The notes below the pieces were generated by a model. That model made no database searches. It was not told the DNA's origin and saw only the letters and a program-made list of their open reading frames with translations. 64,000 nucleotides of DNA from Lachnospiraceae bacterium A4 (GTDB taxonomy: Bacteria; Bacillota; Clostridia; Lachnospirales; Lachnospiraceae), in the NCBI GenBank assembly GCA_000403215.2, contig KE159528.1, positions 49,293 through 113,292 on the forward strand, given 5' to 3'. The translations under genes and the position numbers were made by a program. Each line of letters opens with the position of its first letter. Position 1 is the stretch's first letter. Shown piece by piece: positions 46,678-55,976 of this stretch.

Positions 46678-47907
46678 CTATTGCTTACTCTGCTTAAAAT
46701 TTTCAATCGTTTTCTCATAAATAGCCATCATTTTGACATATACTTTTTCAGGTGTTAACTCTTTCACTCTCTCCATTGCTCTGTTTTGAAGCAATTCCTT
46801 ATCTGCATCTAAAAGCTGCATTGCGTACACTATTTTCTGATACAAACTCTCCTCATTATCTACGTCTGACAAAAAACCATTATATCCATCTATAAGAAGC
46901 TGTTCCACGCTGGTTTTGTAATGACTTGTAGAACTGACGACTATTTTTCCGAATGCCATTGCTTCAAGGCATGTGTTTGGCAAATTATCCACTCTGGTTG
47001 GCAAAATGCATAGTTTTGCATGTTTTATAATCGAAAACATTCTTTTACGGTTCGAAATCTCTCCCATGAAAATAAAACGGTCTGCATGTTGGGTTACAGA
47101 TAACTGAAACAATTCAGAAACCAAAATATATTTATTTCCATATAAAATCAATCTGTCTCTTCCGCATACTATATATTTCATATCAGGATATTGAGTTAAT
47201 AATTTATCAACTATCTTTGCTACAATATGTATTTCTTTTCTGTAATTTAACTCTGAATATGTCAGGAAATATGGATCACTTTCAAAACTTTCCTTGAAGT
47301 CTGTATATTCCTCCTCTTCAATTAAAACAGGACTCTCTACTAATTGAGGTTTTTTACCGATCCTATCATAAATTAGCTGTTGTACCAAAACACTTGGCAC
47401 TACGAGCGCATCTGCTCTTTTTAATGCGATAAACTGAATTTCTTCATCGAACCGTCTTGATGCAATACATTGATTAAAATCAAATTCCGGTCTGTTTGCG
47501 CCACTCCACAATGCCGGATAATCTGATAAACGTACCAAATACGGAATATTCCTTTTTCTTAATAAAGCTAACCCATAACTATTAACACTCTGTATAATAT
47601 CTATTTTTTTCTCTTTATGTATTCTTGCAGCCTCTTTGTTATACCAATAACTTCTGCATATATTTTTCAATAATTTCTTAACAACGGACATTTGTTTTCC
47701 AGTATCTTGAAATCCTCTCGTAGCTTTTATTTTATGAACAATAATATTATTCCAGTAAAAGGTTTCTTCAAATTCACTCTCGGTAATAATTTCTACAAGA
47801 TGACCATGCTCAGCCATAATTCGTGCAATATTAGCAACATAATTGGCTGCACCTCCTGTCGTTCTTCCGCGAACAGGAAATAAATGTGTAAAAAAAACTA
47901 TATGCAT
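46678..47907 (-). CDS. GT4 glycosyltransferase
   Basis: This 409-residue protein starts at the ATG at 47907 (MHIVFFTHLFPVRGRTTGGA), the usual GT4 beginning with the Gly-rich loop; a TTG 14 codons upstream would overlap the radical SAM gene. It has YLTYSELNYRKEIHIVAKIV and the donor-binding region ILPTRVDNLPNTCLEAMAFGK. No Rossmann-like module is fused to it, one of the exceptions in this block. It most likely adds a hexose. Confidence 0.87.
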   Translation of the reverse strand: MHIVFFTHLFPVRGRTTGGAANYVANIARIMAEHGHLVEIITESEFEETFYWNNIIVHKIKATRGFQDTGKQMSVVKKLLKNICRSYWYNKEAARIHKEKKIDIIQSVNSYGLALLRKRNIPYLVRLSDYPALWSGANRPEFDFNQCIASRRFDEEIQFIALKRADALVVPSVLVQQLIYDRIGKKPQLVESPVLIEEEEYTDFKESFESDPYFLTYSELNYRKEIHIVAKIVDKLLTQYPDMKYIVCGRDRLILYGNKYILVSELFQLSVTQHADRFIFMGEISNRKRMFSIIKHAKLCILPTRVDNLPNTCLEAMAFGKIVVSSTSHYKTSVEQLLIDGYNGFLSDVDNEESLYQKIVYAMQLLDADKELLQNRAMERVKELTPEKVYVKMMAIYEKTIENFKQSKQ

Positions 47908-47936
47908 ATTAAATACCCTACTCAAACATATTTTTA

Positions 47937-49088
47937 TTATACTGTCCAATCAGAGTATTCTGGCGAACATGTGGTACTCCAATCAAAAAACTCTATTTTT
48001 TCTGAACAGTGTTTACATGCTTCCACTGGACACATATAAACCTTGTCCAAAAAATCAGTCCAATCAATAGTATCCTTATTAATATTGTACCCATCATTTC
48101 TATAATCTATATTTTGATTAAAATATTGATAAAACTTATAGGAAAGCGCTTCAAAGGGACACTTATATAATCTTCCATGAAGTAACGTAAGACACTGTTT
48201 TCCATGACAAATACTCATTGCTTTTTCAGGATTATTCACCCCTTCTGTTCGTATATTCTTTTCAAACCTTTCAATCCCTTCTGTATTACTCATTCCTTCA
48301 AAATGATATTTTACAGAATTTCTCTGCAATAAATTCACTAATTCTTGTTTTATTCTCATGGTTGGTTGATATAATGAAATATCAAGTCCAATATTATAAT
48401 GATTCAAACATTGAAATAATTCTTCTGACGCTTTCATTAATAATAAGCCGTTTGTAACTACTCTGATATCTGCATTAGGAAAACATTCGCGAGAAGATGC
48501 TATAGCTTCTTTTAATTCAGGGTATAGCAACGGTTCACCTCCTAACAGCCTTAACCGAAATATTTCCATATTTTCCGAAACTTTTCTTAAATCCTCTTTT
48601 AGCTTTTGAATGGGATATGTATTGTCATTATCCAATCGTTTATTAAACAAATTGGCAAAATGTGTACAACCTTTGCAGTTTAAGTTACAAGTCTTAATTA
48701 ATACCACTTGCAGATATGGCAATATGGGCATTCTTAACATATTTGTCCAAATGACATGAGCATTATTCTCTTCCAGACAGATCTTTTCATTATAGTCATA
48801 AGCTAAAGGTTTCAACAACCCGATATTCTTAATATTGCTATACTTTAACTGTTTTAAAATACATGCAATACTATATCCATTTCTAAGTGCTAAAATAACT
48901 GTATCGATCTGATCTGGATACATCTTTTTTAATTTATCAATTGAATATATCGGTTTATTATCTATCAACGGATCACAAATATTTTTATTGTTATCTACAA
49001 AGCATACTACTCGATTTTTGCCATCAGATTTAATTTGGTTATATAAATAAATGGCCTCTTTTTTCGTTCCCCAGATTGCAATCTTCAT
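47937..49088 (-). CDS. Radical SAM protein with N-terminal Rossmann module
   Basis: This 383-residue protein has residues ~1-100 as the shared module (KIAIWGTKKEAIYLYNQI, VVCFVDNNKN). The radical SAM cluster motif CNLNCKGC lies at about residue 140, followed by LRLLGGEPLLYPEL. A C-terminal set of Cys (CHGKQCLTLLHGRLYKCPF, CPVEACKHC) resembles a SPASM-type auxiliary cluster. No peptide precursor is nearby, so a glycan or nucleotide-sugar substrate is likely. Adjacent to a second radical SAM gene. Confidence 0.87.
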   Translation of the reverse strand: MKIAIWGTKKEAIYLYNQIKSDGKNRVVCFVDNNKNICDPLIDNKPIYSIDKLKKMYPDQIDTVILALRNGYSIACILKQLKYSNIKNIGLLKPLAYDYNEKICLEENNAHVIWTNMLRMPILPYLQVVLIKTCNLNCKGCTHFANLFNKRLDNDNTYPIQKLKEDLRKVSENMEIFRLRLLGGEPLLYPELKEAIASSRECFPNADIRVVTNGLLLMKASEELFQCLNHYNIGLDISLYQPTMRIKQELVNLLQRNSVKYHFEGMSNTEGIERFEKNIRTEGVNNPEKAMSICHGKQCLTLLHGRLYKCPFEALSYKFYQYFNQNIDYRNDGYNINKDTIDWTDFLDKVYMCPVEACKHCSEKIEFFDWSTTCSPEYSDWTV

Positions 49089-49113
49089 ACAATTCTTTCC
49101 TCTATTTTTCAGA

Positions 49114-50277
49114 TCATATTCTCTGCGTTAACTGAACAGCAGGCTCTACGCCTTCTGAATTTTCCGATGTAAATCCTCTGCACTTTCTGCAAAAACCAGT
49201 ATATCCTTTCGTTGTATAGCCTAATCGAAACTCCACTAGCTCTTTCTTTTTATCCGATGAAAAATCTGACAAGTCATATATTTCTTCTAAATCCTGTTCT
49301 CCTGCTATCCCTGCCACAGATGCGTATGCTGCATAATTACAGCTATATATTTTTCCACCCCTCAGTTCCTGCCATGATTGATTACAGTTATCTCGATGCG
49401 TTATTAATTTATCCTCTGTCCAACTGGTATAATCTGTTCTTTCTGGTGCAAGATCTATCCAACTATCTGCCTTATTGATATAATATTTAATATGATATTC
49501 TTCCAATTTACGAATCAATTCTTCAAACTGTGTATTAAATTGAGGAACTTTATTTCGATAATCATCAACTGTAAGCTCCACATCACACATAGATAATTTT
49601 TGCAGAATTTCTTCTTTTGGCACAATAGTTCCGTTTGTTACAGTCCGCAACGTATCAATTCTGTCACCATAATTTTTATCAATATATTCAAGAAGATCTG
49701 CCGTATACTTATAGAGCATAGGTTCCCCGCCACTAACATGAAATAGCATGATGTGATCCACACATGAAAAAAATAAATCTATATCCTGCACTAGCTCTTT
49801 CCATTCGCGAACATAAAATTGTTTTGCAAATGGATTAAAATTTAAGCAATATCTACAATTTAAATTACATGCTGTACTTGGCAAAAAAGATATGCTGGAA
49901 AAATATACCTTGTCATTTTTGTACACATGATATACTGATAGAAATTCTTCAATCATAAAGTAATCTGTATTTTTCCTATATTCTAAGGCTCTCAATTGTT
50001 CCAATGCACTAACCCTTGCTGCCTGTGACATCGTTACAATAATTCCGTCATTCTCACCAAGGCTGATATCCTCCAAAGAATTGCACATTTTTCCATCTAT
50101 CATGTTCCCATGCCTAGAAATGTCGCTATCTATATACCCTTTTATTTGAATTTCTGACTTAAAGATACGCATAAACTGTTTTCCATAATCACCTGCACCA
50201 AATAAATAAAATCTATTCTTCTCACTTATTTTTTGATACATATCATCATATTCATGTCCTCTGTTTTTCCATTTCAT
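49114..50277 (-). CDS. Radical SAM protein with N-terminal Rossmann module
   Basis: This 387-residue protein has the shared module near the N-terminus (FYLFGAGDYGKQFMRIFK, IKGYIDSDISRHG), the cluster motif CNLNCRYC at about residue 145, VSGGEPMLY, and C-terminal Cys residues (DNCNQSWQELRGGKIYSCNY, GFCRKCRGF) for auxiliary clusters. It is paralogous in plan to the gene at 47937 but clearly diverged. The two probably act in consecutive or parallel steps on the same glycan. Confidence 0.87.
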   Translation of the reverse strand: MKWKNRGHEYDDMYQKISEKNRFYLFGAGDYGKQFMRIFKSEIQIKGYIDSDISRHGNMIDGKMCNSLEDISLGENDGIIVTMSQAARVSALEQLRALEYRKNTDYFMIEEFLSVYHVYKNDKVYFSSISFLPSTACNLNCRYCLNFNPFAKQFYVREWKELVQDIDLFFSCVDHIMLFHVSGGEPMLYKYTADLLEYIDKNYGDRIDTLRTVTNGTIVPKEEILQKLSMCDVELTVDDYRNKVPQFNTQFEELIRKLEEYHIKYYINKADSWIDLAPERTDYTSWTEDKLITHRDNCNQSWQELRGGKIYSCNYAAYASVAGIAGEQDLEEIYDLSDFSSDKKKELVEFRLGYTTKGYTGFCRKCRGFTSENSEGVEPAVQLTQRI

Positions 50278-50299
50278 GACAAACTGCCTTTCAATTAAT

Positions 50300-51268
50300 C
50301 TATTGTGTTAACAAATCTCTGTATCTTTTTATGCGTTCGGGATGTTGTAAATTAAGTGAAATATATTCCTGCTTATATCTCTGCATAAAACTTTGAAATT
50401 CTTTTTTTGCTGTTAATTGTTCCTGTTTAATTGCGATTTCCACAGCATTACTGCTATGATATGCCAGAAATCGTTTTACATAATCAATTACATTTTTATC
50501 TATATGTTCCTCTTCAAATCGCTGCAACACCATTTCATATGCTCTTATCCAGTCACGCAGTTTTCCTACATCCTTTGTATGGCATCCTGAGTCTTCTCTT
50601 TGGTTGTAATGATAAAATGCCCTGTTTATATATTTAACATTTTTTACATTCAATGCAATTTCAGCCAAATACAATACGTCCCCGCCGAGTTGTAATGTTT
50701 CATCAAAAAGAATAAGCTCTCCCAGTTTATTATATAATATATCTCTCTTATATAGTTTGTTCCATATATAAGCAAATCCTCTATAAGAATCTCGCATATA
50801 TATATACTTTAATAATTCTTCTCTCCCAAAAATTTTGTCATTCACAGGCAATTCATTCTTTATCTCACAGATATTTAAGTTCGTATCATAGTACCAACTA
50901 ACAGCTACCATATCTATGTTTCCATCTACCAATATCCCCATCATACTTTCATACATATCATTGTCAATCCAGTCATCACAATCACAAAAAGTTATATATT
51001 CTCCTGTAGCCATTTTCAAGCCAATATTCCGTGCATTGCTTTCTCCTCCATTTTGTTTGTGTACAACTATAATTCTTTTATCCCTTTCTGCAAATTCATT
51101 TACAATCTGCCCCGAACGATCTGTGGAACCATCATCAATCAAAATTATTTCTAAATTGTGATATGTCTGTGTCTGTATGCTTGTGATACACTTTTTCAAA
51201 AATTTCTCTGTATTGTAAACAGGTACAACAACAGATATTAACGGATTAGAGTTGCAATCTTTTATCAT
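50300..51268 (-). CDS. GT2 glycosyltransferase
   Basis: This 322-residue compact GT-A protein has ISVVVPVYNTEKFLKKCITS, LIDDGSTDRSGQIV and FCDCDDWIDNDMYESMMG, the DxD-type site. It stops after the catalytic domain, with no Rossmann-like module. Length matches EpsJ/CpsI-like glycosyltransferases. The ATG at 51268 is chosen over one two codons upstream because GGAG is better spaced. The IS1182 element ends 56 nt upstream, so its transcription may depend on read-through or on the IS. Confidence 0.88.
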   Translation of the reverse strand: MIKDCNSNPLISVVVPVYNTEKFLKKCITSIQTQTYHNLEIILIDDGSTDRSGQIVNEFAERDKRIIVVHKQNGGESNARNIGLKMATGEYITFCDCDDWIDNDMYESMMGILVDGNIDMVAVSWYYDTNLNICEIKNELPVNDKIFGREELLKYIYMRDSYRGFAYIWNKLYKRDILYNKLGELILFDETLQLGGDVLYLAEIALNVKNVKYINRAFYHYNQREDSGCHTKDVGKLRDWIRAYEMVLQRFEEEHIDKNVIDYVKRFLAYHSSNAVEIAIKQEQLTAKKEFQSFMQRYKQEYISLNLQHPERIKRYRDLLTQ

Positions 51269-51323
51269 ACACATACTCCAATTCCGAAAGAATTTATTTT
51301 GCGGTTTTTATACCCCTCCCCCC

Positions 51324-53410
51324 AGGCTGTCCGAAAACCCACAATTTTTGGCCATTTTGGGCACAAAAAATGCCAGGTTTTTCGGACATTATTTGTCCGT
51401 TTATAGTTACCTGACCTCGAAAACTGAATAAAATACGCTTTTTTGTTGTTATTTTTCCCATTATGCTGCAACAAGTGCCATCAGTTCTTCAAATGAGAAC
51501 ATGTTACACGCCCTGGACAGGTTATATCCCATGGCCATGAGCGCAAATTCCCCACCTACTTTCTGTTTACCCTTTAACAGAAAGCAGGCTGCTCCCATTG
51601 CTCGTTTTATTGTTCCAAACGGATGCTCTGAAATACACATCCGCTGGTTCATTTTTTCCCTGTCCGGCCTGAGTTTAAACCTGACTACCTTTTTCTTTTC
51701 AAAATGGTACTTTGCCTTCTTCTGGTTCTTTTTTCCTGGTTTCTCTGTTTCTTCTTCTGAGTTTTCCGCTTCTTCCGGTTTCCACCACTTTGCTTTCTTT
51801 TCCAGGCTGTCTTTGCCAAAATCCGTTTCCTTCCAGTTCGTGTTTCCCTTCCCGTTCACACACTTATCACGGTATGGGCATCCCTTGCACGCCTGCCTGT
51901 TGGCATATCTTGTCGCCCCATTTTTTTTGATGCTTTTTCTCCTGAGGATTTCCCCTCCGGGACAGTAAACCAGATCCCTTTCCGGATCCCTGACAAAATA
52001 CCCTTCCCCTGCACGGTTTTTCATTTCCTCTTCTGTTCCATAGGGGCTCTCCACTTTTTGTTCCGGCCCGTCCGAAACTTTTCTCCTTACCTCTGCTACC
52101 TCCATACCTTCTATTACATCCGCATATGCTTCCGGCACCACTCCCGCATGAAGACATCTCTTCAGTTCTTCTGCATTCGTGCCTGCTGTATTTAACTCCC
52201 CTGCTTCCTCATACTCGATCTCCAGTTCATATGTGTCCTGTCCGTCTGGCAGAATGACATTAGGAATAATTCCTTTCTCAAGACATAACACCATATCTTC
52301 GGCCTGTTCGTATCCCTTATCTGCCACAGCTTCAATAATCCTGTCCCCGGCTTCCTGTTTAATGGACTCCGCTGTCGGAGCAATTAATCCATGGTCTGTT
52401 GCCTGGTTTGTCGCCAGGTAATCCATGATCAGGTGCGTCTCTGAATCCACTGCTGTCTGGACATTGTACGACACGTCCATTCCATTTTTATTTTTCATCA
52501 GCCGCGCATCTGCATCTGTCAGTGAAATCTGCGTGTGGTTTTCTTTCTCCATCAGTTCCCTGTATGAACGGTATTTCTCCAGTCTTTCCTCTGCCTCCTT
52601 CAGTTTTGCTTCCAGTTCTTCCCTGGTCAGCGTTCCACTGGCAGCCTCCTCCTCTTTATCCGCTTCCTCTATCAGCCGCAGGTATTCCTGTGTGTGGTCT
52701 TCCAGCCACTTTATCCTGTCATCCAGTTTCATAATGGTAAAATTGCTGTCTTTTCCATTCCAGGCTTTAAACTTACTCCCATCTATAGACACGTATCCTG
52801 TTTCCAGATCTACGGTTACCCTTTTTAGAAATTCCTTAAATACTTCCTTTAAATTGTCTGCATTGTCTTTCCTGAAATCAGATATCGTGCGGAAGTCAGG
52901 ACGGAGTCCGCCAAGCATCCACATAACTTCAATGTTTGTGACGCATGCCGCCTCAAGTTTTCTGGATGACCGGATGTTATTGCGGTATCCGTATAGATAT
53001 AGTTTCAGCATACTCTGCGGATCATAACATGGCCTTCCTTCAAAACTTGGTTCTGTTTTTTCGAATCCCATCTCTTTTAAGTCTATGTGATCCACAAAAC
53101 AATCGATTACTCTTGCAATACTATCCCATTCCACCATGGAATCAAGTGTATTTATTACCGCCTGGTTTCTATTGATAGGTTTTACTATATATGGCATGGA
53201 AAACACCCCGCTAAACTGGAACTTTTAAGATACTCCCATTATACCAGATATTGGTGGAAAAGTCCCACATATTTGTTTATTTAGCGTACTTTATTCAGTT
53301 TTCAAGGTGCATTTATAAAAATCGCTCTGTAAGCGTTTTTTAGCTCTGTTTGGGCGATAATCCTACGTTTAAAATCCTGTTATCGCCTCTCAGGGGTTTT
53401 CGGACAGTCT
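51324..53410 (-). mobile_element. IS1182-family insertion sequence
   Basis: The transposase gene is flanked by 17-bp outer inverted repeats, AGGCTGTCCGAAAACCC (51324-51340) and its complement at 53394-53410 with one mismatch. A second, inner pair of 21-bp repeats (51419-51439 and 53283-53303, one mismatch) lies subterminally. Immediately outside are C-runs on both sides (51318-51323 and 53411-53415), consistent with a short C-rich target duplication. The element lies in operon orientation between a GT2 gene and the gene at 53340. Confidence 0.75.
51461..53197 (-). CDS. IS1182 family transposase
   Basis: This ~578-residue intact transposase has an N-terminal DNA-binding part (FEGRPCYDPQSMLKLYLYGY, PDFRTISDFRKDN), a DDE core with VSIDGSKFKAWN and AVADKGYEQAEDM, a Cys cluster (CKGCPYRDKC) and the C-terminal Glu region EHPFGTIKRAMGAACFLLKG. 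No frameshift or stop is seen, so the element could be active. The ATG at 53197 follows GGGGTG; the GTG three codons upstream is less likely. Confidence 0.93.
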   Translation of the reverse strand: MPYIVKPINRNQAVINTLDSMVEWDSIARVIDCFVDHIDLKEMGFEKTEPSFEGRPCYDPQSMLKLYLYGYRNNIRSSRKLEAACVTNIEVMWMLGGLRPDFRTISDFRKDNADNLKEVFKEFLKRVTVDLETGYVSIDGSKFKAWNGKDSNFTIMKLDDRIKWLEDHTQEYLRLIEEADKEEEAASGTLTREELEAKLKEAEERLEKYRSYRELMEKENHTQISLTDADARLMKNKNGMDVSYNVQTAVDSETHLIMDYLATNQATDHGLIAPTAESIKQEAGDRIIEAVADKGYEQAEDMVLCLEKGIIPNVILPDGQDTYELEIEYEEAGELNTAGTNAEELKRCLHAGVVPEAYADVIEGMEVAEVRRKVSDGPEQKVESPYGTEEEMKNRAGEGYFVRDPERDLVYCPGGEILRRKSIKKNGATRYANRQACKGCPYRDKCVNGKGNTNWKETDFGKDSLEKKAKWWKPEEAENSEEETEKPGKKNQKKAKYHFEKKKVVRFKLRPDREKMNQRMCISEHPFGTIKRAMGAACFLLKGKQKVGGEFALMAMGYNLSRACNMFSFEELMALVAA

Positions 53411-54965
53411 CCCCCGCATGCTTCCATTTTTTATTATACTTATCAATATCAAAATAGAGAATTCCGTTTATTCCTACTTCAAGCATCAATCCAGCATTAA
53501 GAATTTTGTCCTTATTAATAATTCTCCCTAATTGTTCTTCTATTTCATCATAATAATATTTACTTGCAATGATCACTACTACATCCTCTTTCTTATTAGA
53601 AATGATATCAACTGGTTCAATTTGCATCTCCGTTATATCACTACTTTGTATATTATTATCTAAATACCCTACTATCTTAAAATTTATATGATTTGAATTA
53701 TTGTGATACCACTCGCGGGCGCGAATACCTGCAGGCATGATATACACGTTTCCCCTTATATGCAAAAGTTTTGATACGCTACCGTCTATTAAATTTAATT
53801 TCTCATATACTAAAGGATAATAAAGGATTCCATGTTTCTTGTTCGATACCCCATTTTTTCTTACTGTATGAATAAAAACAGAACATGTCTCATTTATTTT
53901 TTGAATCATACTGATATTCCTATCTAATTCATTATAGCTATACCTTCCATTTTTATTAGATATAAAAAATCTTCCAATATCTAAAGATGTACAATGAAAC
54001 TGTTGAAATATATACACGACAGCCTTACAAAAAACTTTACTGAAGATTAATTCCCCTTTAATATAAAAAACAATATCCGTTTTGTATTCCTCTTTCCTAT
54101 AATATCCTACCTCGATATTCGGATAATCCTGTTGATATATGCTTTCCACTGTAATATCACTTTTTCTGTCTAAAACAAAGAGGCAATGGACTTTCATATC
54201 ACCACAGAAACAGATCTGCTGACAGTCCGCATATAATATAGAATAATATAAATCTAGTGCCTTTTTATACGGATGTTTCTGTTGATAAAAATACTTTTCC
54301 ATAAACTTTTTAACCAGCAACTCAGATTTCTCAAAATCCCACTTAATTGTATGTCTTTGATGAAAAGCAATCGGATTCACAAGCTCTTTCATTGTAATTC
54401 CTAGCATCTTACACTTGATTAAAATACATAAATCCCAAACAGATTGTACATAAAAACCATCATCAAAAAAACCGTTTACCAGTGCTTTATCTAAAAAAAA
54501 CATATCAATCCCATCAAAATGCAGTTTCCAATCCAGATTTTTAATATCTTCTAATTGATTAATTTCATTTCTATGTATTATTATGATACTGTTTTTCGCT
54601 TCATGTTCTATATAGCCATACATGCCTGATGGCATATCAGAAAGAAAAATATCTGAGTTTATAAATCCGCACACATTTTCTGTCCTATCACTGGCTTCCT
54701 CTAATATGTCCTGAATATATGGCAAATTTTTTTCCGCATTCCTTTTTATCTCTACAAATTCTACAGGTATATCAGAAAACATTTCCCGTAAAATCTCAAT
54801 CTCTTCTTTTATATTGCAGGAAATCACCTGAAATCCATTGTCAATCCATGTTTTTACAGCTTTCATCTGCTTTTCAATATTAAAAGGAGCCAATGAAGTT
54901 CCCAAAATAATCTTATTCTCTCTTCTTTCTTGCATCCTGTTTCTTTCTGTAACTTTATATATCAT
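53340..54965 (-). CDS. Putative glycosyltransferase with C-terminal Rossmann-like region; tail altered by IS
   Basis: This 541-residue protein's N-terminal ~200 residues look like a divergent GT-A-type domain (IILGTSLAPFNIEKQMKAVK, CGFINSDIFLSDMPSG as a DxD-like site). A central part has no recognised family. Residues ~400-500 follow the shared Rossmann-like pattern weakly (NVYIMPAGIRAREWYHNNSN, VVVIIASKYYYDEIEEQL). The last ~16 codons (TVRKPLRGDNR...) lie inside the IS1182 end; without the IS the frame would end KWKHAGGGV. The start is uncertain: 54965 or the ATG at 54935. Confidence 0.6.
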   Translation of the reverse strand: MIYKVTERNRMQERRENKIILGTSLAPFNIEKQMKAVKTWIDNGFQVISCNIKEEIEILREMFSDIPVEFVEIKRNAEKNLPYIQDILEEASDRTENVCGFINSDIFLSDMPSGMYGYIEHEAKNSIIIIHRNEINQLEDIKNLDWKLHFDGIDMFFLDKALVNGFFDDGFYVQSVWDLCILIKCKMLGITMKELVNPIAFHQRHTIKWDFEKSELLVKKFMEKYFYQQKHPYKKALDLYYSILYADCQQICFCGDMKVHCLFVLDRKSDITVESIYQQDYPNIEVGYYRKEEYKTDIVFYIKGELIFSKVFCKAVVYIFQQFHCTSLDIGRFFISNKNGRYSYNELDRNISMIQKINETCSVFIHTVRKNGVSNKKHGILYYPLVYEKLNLIDGSVSKLLHIRGNVYIMPAGIRAREWYHNNSNHINFKIVGYLDNNIQSSDITEMQIEPVDIISNKKEDVVVIIASKYYYDEIEEQLGRIINKDKILNAGLMLEVGINGILYFDIDKYNKKWKHAGETVRKPLRGDNRILNVGLSPKQS

Positions 54966-55884
54966 ATTTATAAATAAACTCTTTCACTCCCAGATAAAAA
55001 TCGTCATGATTCTCTCTTATCTTTTCATCCGACCAATTCCACCAAGCAATTCGATTTAACGCTTCTATTTCTTCTTCCGAATATCGATACCTGATAATTC
55101 TTGCCGGAGCTCCTGCAACAACTGCATAATCTGGAACATTCCTTGTAATTACTGAACCAGCACCTGCTATAACACCATTCCCTATATTGGAACTATTTGT
55201 AATAAGCACATTCCGCCCTAACCACACATCATTGCCAATCTTTATCTTATGTAATCTATAGTTATCTCCTTTCGGCATGATTCCCTCAAAATAAGCTCTT
55301 TGCCCTTTCAATTCATTCCATTTCACATGAATTCTGTCAGTCTCACCGCCATAATATAGAAAAGGGTGTGTAGATATATAATTTATTGGATGATTTTCTA
55401 CAACATCTGTTCCTGGCGCAAAACTGCAGAATGCCCCCACAGATTCCACCAACCAATGATCACATAATGGTCCATAACTATACTTGCCGCATTTCGCCAC
55501 ATTTCCATGCCCCCCCCCGGTATTTTCTTTTTGTTCGTTCCTCTTTTTTATTTGAATCTCAAAAATATCAATCACGTTGTCTTCTAAAAAATATTGATCT
55601 AACGCACTACGTGTATCTTTGTATAATTCAAGATTCGCACAGGTGAACAAAACTGTATACTGAGAACAATCCAATGTCTTACACCATGCCAAACTTTTTA
55701 TCTTGGGATTGTACTTGGAGAGTTTGTTATCAATGATATAGTTTTCTTGTATGCCAAAGCTATCATTTAAAATCTGTTTCGCCAGCACTCCGTTTTCACC
55801 AAACGGATATATCAGGAAATTTTGTTTTCCCAATTCAACTGCTTTTTCAATTGCATTTCGTATTGTATGATAATTCGACTGCAT
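54955..55884 (-). CDS. CatB-like hexapeptide acyltransferase with N-terminal Rossmann module, G9 tract
   Basis: This 309-residue protein begins with a Rossmann-like module (NFLIYPFGENGVLAKQILND, NYIIDNKLSKYN). It is followed by a xenobiotic acetyltransferase-type left-handed beta-helix: NHPINYISTHPFLYYGG, NDVWLGRNVLITNSSNIGNG and AGAPARIIRYRYSEEEIEAL. It probably O-acetylates a sugar. A run of nine G (55518-55510) encoding TGGGH joins the two domains, so slippage would remove the catalytic half only. The ATG at 55884 is preferred because AAGGA lies 9 nt upstream. Confidence 0.85.
   Translation of the reverse strand: MQSNYHTIRNAIEKAVELGKQNFLIYPFGENGVLAKQILNDSFGIQENYIIDNKLSKYNPKIKSLAWCKTLDCSQYTVLFTCANLELYKDTRSALDQYFLEDNVIDIFEIQIKKRNEQKENTGGGHGNVAKCGKYSYGPLCDHWLVESVGAFCSFAPGTDVVENHPINYISTHPFLYYGGETDRIHVKWNELKGQRAYFEGIMPKGDNYRLHKIKIGNDVWLGRNVLITNSSNIGNGVIAGAGSVITRNVPDYAVVAGAPARIIRYRYSEEEIEALNRIAWWNWSDEKIRENHDDFYLGVKEFIYKYDI
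55510..55518. repeat. Homopolymer tract (C9 on +, G9 on coding strand)
   Basis: Nine consecutive C on the plus strand at the domain junction of the acyltransferase gene. It is in frame here and is a second candidate slippage site besides 46274-46283. Confidence 0.85.
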
Positions 55885-55976
55885 CTTGTAATATCCTTTT
55901 CCACTAAAAATCTGATGCAAATTACAACAATTTCTTAATATCTTCTTTTGCAGCTACCTATGTTTTCATGTATCAT

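Noticed and set aside
53283-53303. Inner 21-bp repeats as the true IS1182 ends
   Set aside because: The sequences just outside them show no target duplication, whereas C-runs flank the outer 17-bp repeats.
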